Assembly: GCF_963675165.1 (NCBI RefSeq)
Contig: NC_087377.1
Span: forward strand, 7,457,122 to 7,521,121
Source: Halichondria panicea
Lineage: Eukaryota > Porifera > Demospongiae > Suberitida > Halichondriidae
Reading direction: 5' to 3'
Length of the DNA stretch: 64,000 nucleotides
Part shown: piece by piece, positions 46,619-57,249 of the stretch
Layout: each line of letters begins with the position of its first letter
Position numbering within the stretch: position 1 is the first letter of the stretch
Program-made: the position numbers and the translations under genes
Notes under the pieces: generated by a model
Databases searched by the model: none
The model's input: the letters and a program-made list of their open reading frames with translations, nothing else
What the model was told of the DNA's origin: nothing

Positions 46619-47694
46619 TATACTACTACCAGGAGTGCTACTGAATAACATGACTTACTGATTAGCATGTCCTTGAATATGAGGCCCACACCCATGATCG
46701 AAGTAAGTGTCACAGAGATGTTGATTATCTGGTCAGTGGGAAGCAGGAAATTTATCATTTGGGGGTCTTCGATGGTCTTATTGATGGGTACCAATATGTC
46801 AGTGGTAACTTGGTAAGAGGTGAAGTTGGTACAGTTTGGTACCTGAGAGGTGAGCTGAATAAGTGTGTCTTACAGTCAATACGTTTCTTACCATACCACC
46901 GAGATGTACTATTTTCTTCAACACATTACTGATGAGAGGAATGACATTACTACCTGTGGTTTTTTTGTCAAGCATAATTATATAAACACATTAAAGATAA
47001 TATTCACAGTACCTGTTACTTGTGTAAAGAACCCAGTGACTGGTTCACTCTGATTTCCTTCCATTCTTGACTCAGAAGTAATTGGAGTTACAGTGAAGGA
47101 GAATATATCACAGACAGTGTGGTTCTTAAGTTGTTGATAATTAAACTGCACTTGATTTTGAATCCCATTTAGAGGAGGAAGTGCAACCATCTCATTGGTG
47201 ACCAGAGGCACCAGGGAGATGTCCACACGATAGGCGAGGTTATTCATAGTGAAATTATTCATTACGGAGACAGTAATTTTGGTTTCACCATTCAACACCT
47301 CAAGAATTACACGCTCTGAGAAAATAAGCACAGCAACACAAGGTATACTTTCTACAATACACCACTCACCAACTGTCAATATTGCAATCCTTGAGAACAA
47401 CACTGCACCACTCAGTGAAAATGCTGCACACTGAATGACACTGTTGTTGAACTGTGAGCTAGCTGGGATGGTCAGCACTGAGGGACGACCTGAAGTACCT
47501 CCAGCTACTTTGATTTCAGATGAAAAGTCAGGGCTTACAGACGGTGTGCCGTCCACGAACCAAGGATAACCTGATGCTCCAGGAGACAGGCACTCAAACT
47601 TTGCCAATAATCCCTCGGCTTGTATCACTGACTCGGGCTCAATTGTAAACTTTTGGGCTGTATTATTATGACGTACATGGCGGCGGTTTGTCAT

Positions 47695-47988
47695 TAGACT
47701 CGCAAGCCGTCACTGTTGCAGGCGAACAGTAGACTGGTCAAACTCCGTGTTGAGACTCGTGTAACGTTTGCCACGATATTTGTGGCAACTAACCGCATGC
47801 GGTTACCACAAGATCAATGATAGTGACGTTTCACTAGAAAATTCTACGTATCACATGCAGTATACTGACGTCACGAAAACCGCAGCCACTTAAAATATTT
47901 TCTGATATGCTGACTGTGCAACACGAGTCTCAACACGGAGTTTGACCAGTCTACTGTTTGCCTGCAACAGTGACGGCTTGCGAGTCTA
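47695..47988. mobile_element. TAGACTCGCAAGCC MITE in gene I intron 1
   Basis: The terminal inverted repeats are about 68 bases long (TAGACTCGCAAGCCGTCACT and AGTGACGGCTTGCGAGTCTA). GTTTGTCAT is duplicated on both sides (47686-47694, 47989-47997). It shares its tip with the 770-base element in the left arm and sits 37 bases from the Ig exon acceptor. Confidence 0.85.
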
Positions 47989-48310
47989 GTTTGTCATTGC
48001 ATGTAAAATATTTATAGTGACACATGTATGTGTATCATACCTTCAATAACTGTGATTGTAAGAAATAGCCCAACTACAATGCACAAGGCAGTTGTCTGAC
48101 TTGCTATAGCTGCCACCAACTCCATCTACAAGAGCTACAATAAAAATAGTTTGACTCTAACTATGGGTTATAAAATTCATTACTAGCTTGTCGTCTGATA
48201 TCGGCTGTGGTCCTTGTAGATTCACGATCAGCTATAGCGCTAAATGTATAATAGCTAAATTAAGTCTTGCTATTCATAAAAATTAATAGTTAGCGTAGTC
48301 TACTTTCTTA

Positions 48311-51300
48311 AACCTTCGTTGTCAAATAAAAACGAGCAAAAGCTAAGAAGCTTGTGACTGGGTCTGCTTACCTGGATGCTCTAGCACTGCGTTTACAGTA
48401 TGGGTAGCCTCCACACAATAAGTCAGTACTTCTAATAGTGGCAGCTTTCGGTGTTAAAGCTTCGGTGTCTAATAAAAGCGAGCAAAATGTAGCTTGAACA
48501 GAACTTGCACATGCGTTACTTATAACTGAAGTGATCTTGTACCAGGTCCAGGAACAATGGAACAGGGTCACTAAAGTAGAAAGCTTGCTTTAGCTGACTG
48601 GGATCCTACTCCATGTAGGACCTGGAGCCCTACTTCTCTGAGACTCCAGGCTTCTTTGCTCACAAGAGGCTGTTTTCCTTGGCTCTGGCCGCCATTTTAA
48701 GTGGAGTTAGTCTACATATTATTATTTTGTGAGAGTTTGTTGGCCTGGAAAGAAAAAAACGCTTCGACCCGCCCTCCAGAATGGTAAGAAGCATCATATA
48801 AGAGCAAGAACACAGAGCTAGAAGTGTTTTTGGAAGTTTAAAATGACTACTAGTTTGTGTTGTTTCTAGTAACTTGATGATCGCTGAGAGCTTCCACTGG
48901 AAAATGTTTTGAAGACTGATACTTGTCATACAGGATGATACACCAATATATTTATCATGTGTGTGCTTCAAATTTTTATCATGGCATTTATAGTTTCACA
49001 AAAATCATTATAATGAATATTCATGAGCAAACTGTTTACCGTGACCTTATAACATCTGTCACAAGATATTGTTGTGTGAAGGCTATCCATGCGCTGTAAA
49101 CGCAGTGCTGTGGCATCCAGGTGAGTAGATAACCTGTGACAAACAAACCAACAGACTACTATACCCGTGGCCGCCCACTCACGCCTGGGGTAATTAATAG
49201 TCAACATGTGGCATTTATCTACTGCGCATGCTCAAACTCTTCATTCTGGGTGGGCTTATAATCGAGTGCATGAAAATACCTAGCCTCGATCCCAGGCCGA
49301 GTTTTCGCTTTTATAACGGTTAGGCGAACAACTGGGCCTGGTACTAGTTGTCTGCGCATGCGTCAAATTTTCATTGTATATTTGTGGTCGGCAAAAATAT
49401 TTAATAAATCAATAATGGAAATTTGTACACAGAAAATGCACAGAGTGAGTACACAAAAGATGCACATAGGGAGCTGCTTCACAAAGGCCTGGGGAGTTGC
49501 CAGTTGTGCTGCAGCACAATTACAGTGACCCAGGGCAACTTCAGGATGATTGAATGCCTTCAAATTACGTTTCAAAAAGATTTAGCAGGCTGCTGGACTT
49601 CTCTGATTCTAGGCCCCAACTCGTAACTCATTGCTTGAGAAAACGTAGATTCTCTTGATGTCTCTGAGCTACCCAGCAACGCTCGAATGAGCAGGTCATA
49701 CTCCAGTCCTGTGTCTGTGAGTATAGGACAATATTAAAAGAAACCAAAGACGGTTAAACCCTTACCTCAAACTGTCCAGTCTCGTCCGTTAGTATAGCCA
49801 AGAGGAGCACTGTTGGGATAGCTGGATATTAGCCATTGCTCCTGTACAGAGAAGTAGACATTTTAAATACGTGTAGATCTATACATATTAAATTTCTCGG
49901 TTATAGTGTCATTGTCGACGAGCTGATGATGGCAGCACCAAGTTCTCTAGCTCACACTCTTCACTTGATCCACCATATTAATGATGAAACTATAGTCTAC
50001 CTACATTCTTGCCAAACATGAACAAGACTTGATAGCATAGCCGGCCATAGGGCCCACACAAAAATATCTGACCTTAACAAGCTTGACAAAGCTTTATACC
50101 TCTTCCCTTGTTGTTCAGTCTTCAGAATAAGCTTCAGAGAAGAGAGAAGCTTCAGCTAAGAGCCATTCCAATCGATTCCAATAATGATAAAACGGGAACT
50201 GACTTCTAGTACACGATAGTACACGAATATAAATGTCACGAAAGTGAACGAGAATATCCATTCGTCAGAATCTGACGAACGACTGACACATGCGCAGACA
50301 ACTAGCAGGCCCAGTTGTTCGCCTAACCGTTATAAAAGCGAAAACTCGGCCTGGGATCGAGGCTAGAAAATACCCTGCAGAAACTTCGAAGCAAAAGACG
50401 GGATGGGCTTTTATTCAAGATGGGCTTATTTTCGCGAGGGTACGGTATATGTGTTTTATATCACCCCTATAATTATGTCCCCACTATGTATAGCACGGGA
50501 GGGACTGTATGACCTTGTTGATGCATGGTTATAATTATGATGATACAATGCACTGCAAGTATCATTGGACGGGGTCTTGTGTAATAATTATTGGTGATGT
50601 AATGTCCGAGGGCCGCATTAATATAATTATTGTACCCGTGCCATGCAAGCAATAACTAATACTAGCAGTATAAGGTCAAGAAGAGCTCCACCATTGAATT
50701 GAGCCATTGCTTGTATAAACGCTTGTTTAGTAAATGTGTTTATGGGATTCTATACTCTAGTACTGTACTTGTATTCTGTATTCTACCTATACCAAGAATG
50801 CGAGAAGAGTGTCAAACTACTGATCGATACCTCTACACAAAAACTGTGCACAAAGTAACGTGTGACGTCCTGTCAATTGCACGTGAGCAACTCGCATGCA
50901 ATTGATGACGTTTGCGCATAATTACACAACGCACAGAATTTGTTAATAGTGAGGAAAGAGTGAAGAGGATCAACCCGACTATTGTCTCTATTTAGATGAT
51001 TTTTGTGAAGAGATTGTCTTATCAGTGTGCAGTAAGCAGCTCTGATTGTTGAACGCGAACGACTAGCTAGAATCAGATGTCATTGTTCAATTGCCACACC
51101 CCTAAAACGTCATGGTTAACATTTACTAGGAGATTACTAGTATATATAGTTTACAATACTTCATCACGTGCGAGTCATGTTACTTTGTGCACCGTTTTTG
51201 TGTAGAGGTATCAGTAGTTTGATACTCTTCTCTTCTTATGCACGAAATTTTCAAGGCACTTAACTTTCATGGAATTACCTATAAAACATAAATTTCACGC

Positions 51301-51698
51301 TATACGTTATGTCAATGCACGTTGCATCCGCTGTTAGTAATGTTTGTGGAGGACCCTTGAAAACAACACGGTATACAGTATACGTGTATAAATTATACTA
51401 CTTGAAGTCAATTAGTACTATATGTTTCTAACTATAATTTATACAACATGTGTGCTAAATTTACCATCGCATGACTGTATGATATACTGGAAGTTACATG
51501 CACACCGAGGTATAATGAATGTCAAGCAGTAAGTGTACAGAATTATAATGAATGTCAAAGTAGTAAGTGTACAGAATTACAATACATTGTTTGCTGTATT
51601 CATGCATGCAGGTGGCAAGGTGCTCCGTTGTCTTCGGTAGTATAAGTGTTTGACTATAATTTAAGCGTTTGAGACAATAATGTTAACAACGAACACCC
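48311..51698 (-). repeat. Right arm of the long inverted repeat around gene I
   Basis: Reverse complement of 40352-43432. Just beyond it a 58-60-base segment (GACTATAATTTAAGCGTTTG to CCTATGTTCAATTT) is tandemly duplicated, to about 51770. The arm carries a 1085-base TIR element at 49281-50365. Confidence 0.85.
49281..50365 (+). mobile_element. 1.09-kb TIR element TAGCCTCGATCCCAGG (copy 1)
   Basis: TAGCCTCGATCCCAGGCCGA is mirrored by TCGGCCTGGGATCGAGGCTA, and the repeat extends about 80 bases through the GTCTGCGCATGCGTC region. GAAAATACC is duplicated at both edges. Internal ORFs (for example 49836-50021) have no recognised transposase domain, so the element is presumably non-autonomous and possibly Mutator-like. 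Confidence 0.8.
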
Positions 51699-51796
51699 TA
51701 TGTTCAATTTTGACTATAATTTAAGCGTTTGAGACAATAATGTTAACAACGAACACCCTATGTTCAATTTGAGTCACTCGTTATGTAGCCACGACT

Positions 51797-53577
51797 ATGT
51801 CTGATGGTGAGGATGACGTGTCTGGGATAGAAGTCAAAGGTATTTGATGTGCATATTTTTAAGCGAAATTCACACCCGGAATTTTCAGAGTCTAAGAGGA
51901 CACCCAGAAGAGGGGGTACACCAGCGCCCAAGATTGTAGGAGTCAAAGGTTAGTTTTTTTCCCAGTCCCTTCCCGTGTTGTGTTTATGTAGCAAATTTTC
52001 CAGCTACTGCTGACAAGACAAGATCTACCTCTACGTCTACACCAGCGTCCAAGATTGTAGGAGTCAATGGTTAGTTTTTTGCCCAGTCCCTTCCCGTGTT
52101 GTGTTTATGTAGCAAATTTTCCAGCTACTGCTGACAAGACAAGATCTACCTCTACGTCTACAAAGGGAATCACAGGTATCTGATTTCGAAATGTGCATTA
52201 TCGTGTACATAATATATATATGTGGCATGAACGTCTTACAATTGTGCAGAGCCCAAGAGAACGCTAAGAAGAAGGTGTCAAGCAATGCCCAAGGCTGCAG
52301 GTACACTGGGAGTCAAAGGTTTGTTTAATGACTACACTGTAAAAAAAAAAGTGCGGTGAGCACACTAAAACCGTCGCATATAGCACACTTTTTCAAAAAA
52401 GCGTACTATATGCGACGGTTTTAGTGTGTCCACCGCACTTTTTTTCAATCATTTTTTACAGTGTACCTAATACCTCCTTAGTGTTACGTCTGCGAAGGGT
52501 ATTACTATTAATGTCCCAATAATTATTTTACGCACATATATACGTGGCATACTGATACATGAAAGTCATACCATTTCCAGAGCCCAATATGACAATCGGA
52601 AGAGGGGGTACACCAGCGCCCAAGACTGTAGGAGTCAAAGGTTCATTGCCCAGTCCCATTCCAGCTACTCTTGACGAGACTAGAGGTGTTACGTCTGTTA
52701 AGAGCATCAAAGGTATCAGTGACGTGTATGCCAATACACGTGGCATAAAAGTCTTACAATTTTCAGAACCCAAGAGGACTCTCAGGCACACTGGGAGTCA
52801 AATGTTTGTTTATGTTGCTCAATCACATTATTCCAGCTACTTCTGCCGAGACGACCACCAATGGCACAGATCTTACATCTGCAAAAGGTATCGAATATGC
52901 CCATACGTATTGGTGTGAAGGTCATACAAATGTTCAGGGTCTAAAAGGCCAGCGCCCAAGGTTGAAGACACTCTGGGAGTCAAAAGAGGTTAGTTAAATT
53001 TCCAGTCACGTGCAGTGTTGTGGTTTTAATTAATCTATTTTAGCTACTTTTGACGAGACTACCTCCGCTGTCCAAGGCATTAATGAATGTGCTTATAATT
53101 ATGTGGCATAAAAATCATCCAATCTTTCAGGGTTCAAAATGAAACTCAGAGGAGAGAGTAAACCAGCGAGTAAACCAGCACCCAAGGTTGTAAGCACTCT
53201 GGAAGTCAAAGGTTAGTTTAAATTCCAGTCACAGTGTTGTGTTTTAATTTATTTATTCTAGCTGCTTCTGACGAGACTATTTCCGCTATCCACGGCATCA
53301 AAGGTATTATTGAACGTGGCTTGCACCCAGAACAATTTCGGGGTATACAAAAAGACACTGATTTTTATTATACACTCTACTCTGTTCACAATTATACAAA
53401 ATAATGGTACGTAACTAGAGTTACTTTGTATCGTACATGCAGAGCCAAAAAAGAGTGTGGATGAAGGAAAAAAGGTATTTCTGTCAATGTGTTATTCTCA
53501 GCAACATTTCTAGTATGATATATTTGTTTTTACAGTGTGGTTTCCGTTTGTATGAAGTCACAAGATCTGTTTGGTAG
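51797..53577 (+). CDS. Gene J: tandem micro-exon array, basic repeat protein
   Basis: Candidate exons are 51797-51839 (MSDGEDDVSGIEVK), 51889-51948, 52004-52069, 52125-52175, 52250-52318, 52581-52640, 52665-52712, 52767-52803, 52837-52887, 52938-52988, about 53049-53090, 53131-53211, 53262-53303, 53443-53474 and 53536-53577 (ends VTRSVW). Most are phase 1-1. Two exon types alternate: one is basic (EPKRT, GGTPAPK, VGVKG) and the other is Thr/Asp-rich (ATxDxTR, IKG). Neighbouring intron halves are also repeated, so the unit duplicated as DNA. Lesions: exon 52767 is shortened out of frame, the exon near 53049 lacks a good donor, and 52641-52664 is a 24-base gap too short for an intron but readable in frame. 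No known domain was recognised; it may be an intrinsically disordered protein or a decaying gene. Confidence 0.5.
52336..52463. mobile_element. Hairpin MITE CACTGTAAAAAA with TA flanks
   Basis: CACTGTAAAAAAAAAAGTGC is mirrored near 52433-52463 (GCACTTTTTTTCAATC then TTTTTTACAGTG). The inner stem CTAAAACCGTCGCATATAG pairs with CTATATGCGACGGTTTTAG. TA flanks suggest a Tc1/mariner-type MITE inside a gene J intron. Confidence 0.75.
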
Positions 53578-53715
53578 TCAGGTAGATCAGAGTAAAACAC
53601 AAAACATTGAACATTGTTCATCATGATTGGTGTATACATTTTGTTTTATATATATAGAGTTAGACAGTTGAAGAAAAGTATGATGTGCAAAGTCTGATAG
53701 TATCTAGACATCCCT
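53578..53715. other. Gap between gene J and ORF K
   Basis: Short AT-rich sequence with a TATATATATAG run near 53649; no feature was recognised. Confidence 0.3.
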
Positions 53716-55021
53716 TTGAGCCCAGCAGCACTGGAAAAGTACAGTGTCCGGTTAATTGCTCATAACCGCAATGTCCGATTTATTGATCGAGATACCTTTA
53801 CCAGTTCAACTGAGCGTAGTGCAGAGCTAGCCTCGATCCCAGGCCGAGTTTTCGCTTTTATAACGGTTAGGCAAACAACTGGGCCTGGTACTAGTTGTCT
53901 GCGCATGCGTCAGTCGTTCGTCAGATTCTGACGAATGGATATTCTCGTTCACTTTCGTGACATTTATATTCGTGTACTATCGTGTACTAGAAGTCAGTTC
54001 CCGTTTTATCATTATTGGAATCGATTGGAATGGCTCTTAGCTGAAGCTTCTCTCTTCTCTGAAGCTTATTCTGAAGACTGAACAACAAGGGAAGAGGTAT
54101 AAAGCTTTGTCAAGCTTGTTAAGGTCAGATATTTTTGTGTGGGCCCTATGGCCGGCTATGCTATCAAGTCTTGTTCATGTTTGGCAAGAATGTAGGTAGA
54201 CTATAGTTTCATCATTAATATGGTGGATCAAGTGAAGAGTGTGAGCTAGAGAACTTGGTGCTGCCATCATCAGCTCGTCGACAATGACACTATAACCGAG
54301 AAATTTAATATGTATAGATCTACACGTATTTAAAATGTCTACTTCTCTGTACAGGAGCAATGGCTAATATCCAACTATCCCAACAGTGCTCCTCTTGGCT
54401 ATACTAACGGACGAGACTGGACAGTTTGAGGTAAGGGTTTAACCGTCTTTGGTTTCTTTTAATATTGTCCTATACTCACAGACACAGGACTGGAGTATGA
54501 CCTGCTCATTTGAGCGTTGCTGGGTAGCTCAGAGACATCAAGAGAATCTACGTTTTCTCAAGCAATGAGTTACGAGTTGGGGCCTAGAATCAGAGAAGTC
54601 CAGCAGCCTGCTAAATCTTTTTGAAACGTAATTTGAAGGCATTCAATCATCCTGAAGTTGCCCTGGGTCACTGTAATTGTGCTGCAGCACAACTGGCAAC
54701 TCCCCAGGACTTTGTGAAGCAGCTCCCTATGTGCATCTTTTGTGTACTCACTCTGTGCATTTTCTGTGTACAAATTTCCATTATTGATTTATTAAATATT
54801 TTTGCCGACCACAAATATACAATGAAAATTTGACGCATGCGCAGACAACTAGTACCAGGCCCAGTTGTTCGCCTAACCGTTATAAAAGCGAAAACTCGGC
54901 CTGGGATCGAGGCTAAGTGCAGAGCCTGATAGGAGTTTGAGCTTCATTTTTGGTCTGCAGCTAGCTAAAGAGTTCCGCTATAGTCCTCAATTTTCACATT
55001 TTCACAGGAGTCCTTACTGGT
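53716..55021 (+). pseudogene. ORF K split by the 1.09-kb TIR element
   Basis: The open frame beginning near 53716 (SPAALEKYSVRLIAHNRN) runs to 53827, where the transposon starts. It resumes at 54926 after one AGTGCAGAGC duplicate (PDRSLSFIFGLQLAKEFRYS) and ends HRSPYW with TGA near 55020. With the insertion and one duplicate ignored, the frame is continuous for about 75 codons. No ATG begins it (TTG only), so it is probably an internal or last exon. No family was recognised. Confidence 0.4.
53828..54915 (-). mobile_element. 1.09-kb TIR element TAGCCTCGATCCCAGG (copy 2)
   Basis: Nearly identical to 49281-50365 in the opposite orientation, bounded by AGTGCAGAGC (53818-53827 and 54916-54925). 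Near identity of two copies 3.5 kb apart suggests recent activity or local exchange. Confidence 0.85.
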
Positions 55022-55609
55022 GAGAATATCAGCACTGTCCAAACTTACGTTGTTTTTGTTCGGCAATCGCTACCACCGGACAGCGTTTTCTTTCAGCTGT
55101 AAAACAAACAATTTTCACAGTATAGCTACACAATTTGGAGAATAGATAGCATAAGACATTAGCTTTAAAATGGTCTTTGAATGGTGTCTGTATCTTTTGT
55201 AGTTTTGACAATATCGGTGTCCGACATAATTATGATGACGTCCAGTGATTGATACTTTACTCTAGTTCCTGGTAAAATTAATACTAAGTACTGTACTGTG
55301 TCACAGTGTGTGGGAGGACAGATATTGCGGTTTACTCTTGGCCACGCTCAATTAAATTTGGCTACGTCAGTAGCAGATCACAAGACTTAGCGGGGCAGGC
55401 CTTCCTTTTTCTTAGTGGCTTCCTTTTTTCTTTCTTTGCTCCCTCCAATTATTCCCGTATGGTGTTAATATTGTGACAAACAACAGAAACAAAATTATAA
55501 CTGAAAAAGGAAGGCCTGCGAAGGAGGCTACAAACACGCTACTGTATATCAGACAATACAAATGTACAAAAGCAACAGACCAAAAGATAAGAGGGGGGGG
55601 CATACAGTT
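55022..55609. other. Spacer with possible minus-strand micro-exon
   Basis: On the minus strand near 55099-55050 the sequence TTTTACAG, then AERKRCPVVAIAEQKQ, then GTAAGT has good splice borders, and an ATG (MSDTDIVKTTKDTDT) lies upstream at about 55227. They could belong to a divergently transcribed relative of gene J, but frames were not joined convincingly. Bases 55395-55520 are a hairpin with AGGCCTTCCTTTTTC arms. Confidence 0.3.
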
Positions 55610-56460
55610 TAGCGGATACCATCCGCTGAAGGAGGTAAAGTTTATTGGCGATGAAGCCACAGGCAGGCATTTCCTCTCCAAAGTGCAATGGCCAGGCGAT
55701 GAAACATATGCTTCAGTCTTGGTGGAGGATGAGGAATGTGTCATGGTTACTCTCCGATCGATGGCATTTCCTATGGCACCTATGATGTTGATTGCTTCTT
55801 CGCCTAGACCTCCTAGTGTTTCTGCCACAATGGGAATGAAGTTTACACCTATGGAGCGGCAGGCCTGTAGATGGGTGGTGAGTTTGCGCCTAACTCCAAC
55901 TTCTAGGGCGTGTCCAGGGGAGAAGGCAGCTTCATGAATGAGGGTTTGCTGGAGCGGTGAAATAACATGGACTTCCAAGGCAGCGGGCCTGCCACCTTGC
56001 CAAGTTGGGAGGAAGACGTCAGCGGGTCTTGACAGGGATTCTGGGATTAAACCTTGGGCCTCGCGAGATGGTCCAAGAGCTGCAGATTGAGCGGCTGAAA
56101 AAATGACATCTCTGACCGCATTGTGGCGGGTGATTCTGTCTCCATTTCCGCCACAGCCAACTTGATGGTCACCATACTCGTCTGCGGAGGTGCGACATGC
56201 TGGGCAGAGGTGGGGGGCACTGTGGAGAGGGATGCCGAGCCAATATTTCAAGCAGCTGTTGAATTCCTTGTCCTGCATGTGGAGGCCAAGCACATCTGAT
56301 GGCACCCCGTTCAACCGGTCTCCAGCATGGGGTAGAGCAGACGAGTTTGCCAAAGCACGAGCCCTGGTTGAAGGTGATGTGTCCAATAGCTTTTGGTACA
56401 TATACCAACCTATACCGTATACCTCGCTTGCGCATGCGCACCGAGGCATAATAAAATCAG
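55610..56460 (-). pseudogene. Non-LTR retrotransposon C-terminal endonuclease fragment
   Basis: The minus-strand open frame has a zinc-binding pattern (CPACRTSADEYGDHQVGC), then RHNAVRDV, RPADVFLP and GRPAALEVHVISPLQ. This spacing of Cys/His residues followed by a PD...E type core fits the restriction-like endonuclease end of R2/NeSL-style non-LTR retrotransposons. The reverse transcriptase itself is absent, so it is 5' truncated. The predicted upstream methionine lies in repeat DNA and is not a credible start. The match is from memory of the family pattern, not a search. Confidence 0.55.
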
Positions 56461-56579
56461 CAAATCCAACTGCATGAAAAAATAGTACATCCAGTAATTC
56501 AAAGAGATTGTAAACTATAGAGCACAGAAGTGCTAACCCTCGGCTGTTGACATGAATAAATAGATCTATAAAAACCGAA

Positions 56580-57249
56580 CTCAGGTGCATTAAGGACTGG
56601 GACCAACATAAAAAAGACATTTATAAGAGGCACTTCAACCTGCTGCTGTTTACTGTGTATATTAATCTGTGTAAAACTTTTATGATTAAATGAAACACTG
56701 GCTTCCATTCTCTAGGAAAATATTAAAATGAAGCCCCGCCCACTAATTGATCAGTGGGGGTGGTCCGTTTTGTCGAAGCACTATTTCACTTTTCTATTGA
56801 AAAATCGGCGTTTAATTAAACACTAAGGCTATACTAGCTATTGCTGCTGCTCATTATACTTAGTTCTATCTAAGCTAACAACTCACTCTAGCGCTTAGCC
56901 CTCCTGGTCTTTGCAAGGGAGAAATAACAGAAAGTTGTTTGATGTAGCAGTCTCATCTTGGATAGTAGGCTTCCCAGGGACACGGTCAACAATTTTTTGA
57001 CAAAGTACAAGGATAAATCAGCTAAGGAAGGCTTATGGAAGTCATCTATTGCCTCGCAAGCTTTACTAGAGGGTGTTTTAAACGCCGACTAAGTCACTTC
57101 TCTAAACTAGCTGAATTACTGCAAAATGAAAAGGGAGTGGTACGTTGAAGTAATGAACGCGTGGGCGGAACCATGGCGACCGTGTGGGCGGGGCTTATAA
57201 TTTGCAAATTCAGCAATAATTGAAGGTCCCAGTCCTTAATGCACCTGAG
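56580..57249. mobile_element. TIR element CTCAGGTGCATTAAGGACTG
   Basis: A 25-base perfect inverted repeat (CTCAGGTGCATTAAGGACTG... and ...CAGTCCTTAATGCACCTGAG) bounds about 670 bases with no recognised ORF. Confidence 0.7.

Larger units (their letters stand above)
44167..48125 (-). pseudogene. Gene I: inverted receptor copy with tailless C-terminus
   Basis: Minus-strand exons are 48125-48041 (signal peptide MELVAAIASQTTALCIVVGL), 47657-47370 (Ig-like; FEC, PWF and IQC), 47315-47013 (FN3-like), 46953-46892, 46842-46659, 45988-45677, 44853-44555, 44494-44408 (stem SPPPTQSPLDSTESP) and 44318-44167. The last exon continues the stem into an isoleucine-rich span (VIVVTLILIIAIIIIIIMLL). It then ends after about 30 residues (DRYRYSVSSEERQ...QLHS) with TGA at 44169-44167, lacking the five-tyrosine tail. 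All phases fit except exon 44853-44555, where 7 bases (GGACATC relative to gene C) are missing near 44817, shifting the frame. Either this is a young pseudogene or exon usage differs. The signal peptide is unlike both other types. Confidence 0.75.

Noticed and set aside
49836-50021. ORF in the 1.09-kb TIR element, repeated at 54175-54360
   Set aside because: Conserved only because the whole element is duplicated; no transposase motif was visible.
56440-56620. N-terminal extension of the minus-strand endonuclease ORF
   Set aside because: The upstream part crosses a repeat boundary with GCGCATGCGC and CCGTATACC and lacks reverse transcriptase residues, so the first methionine is fortuitous.
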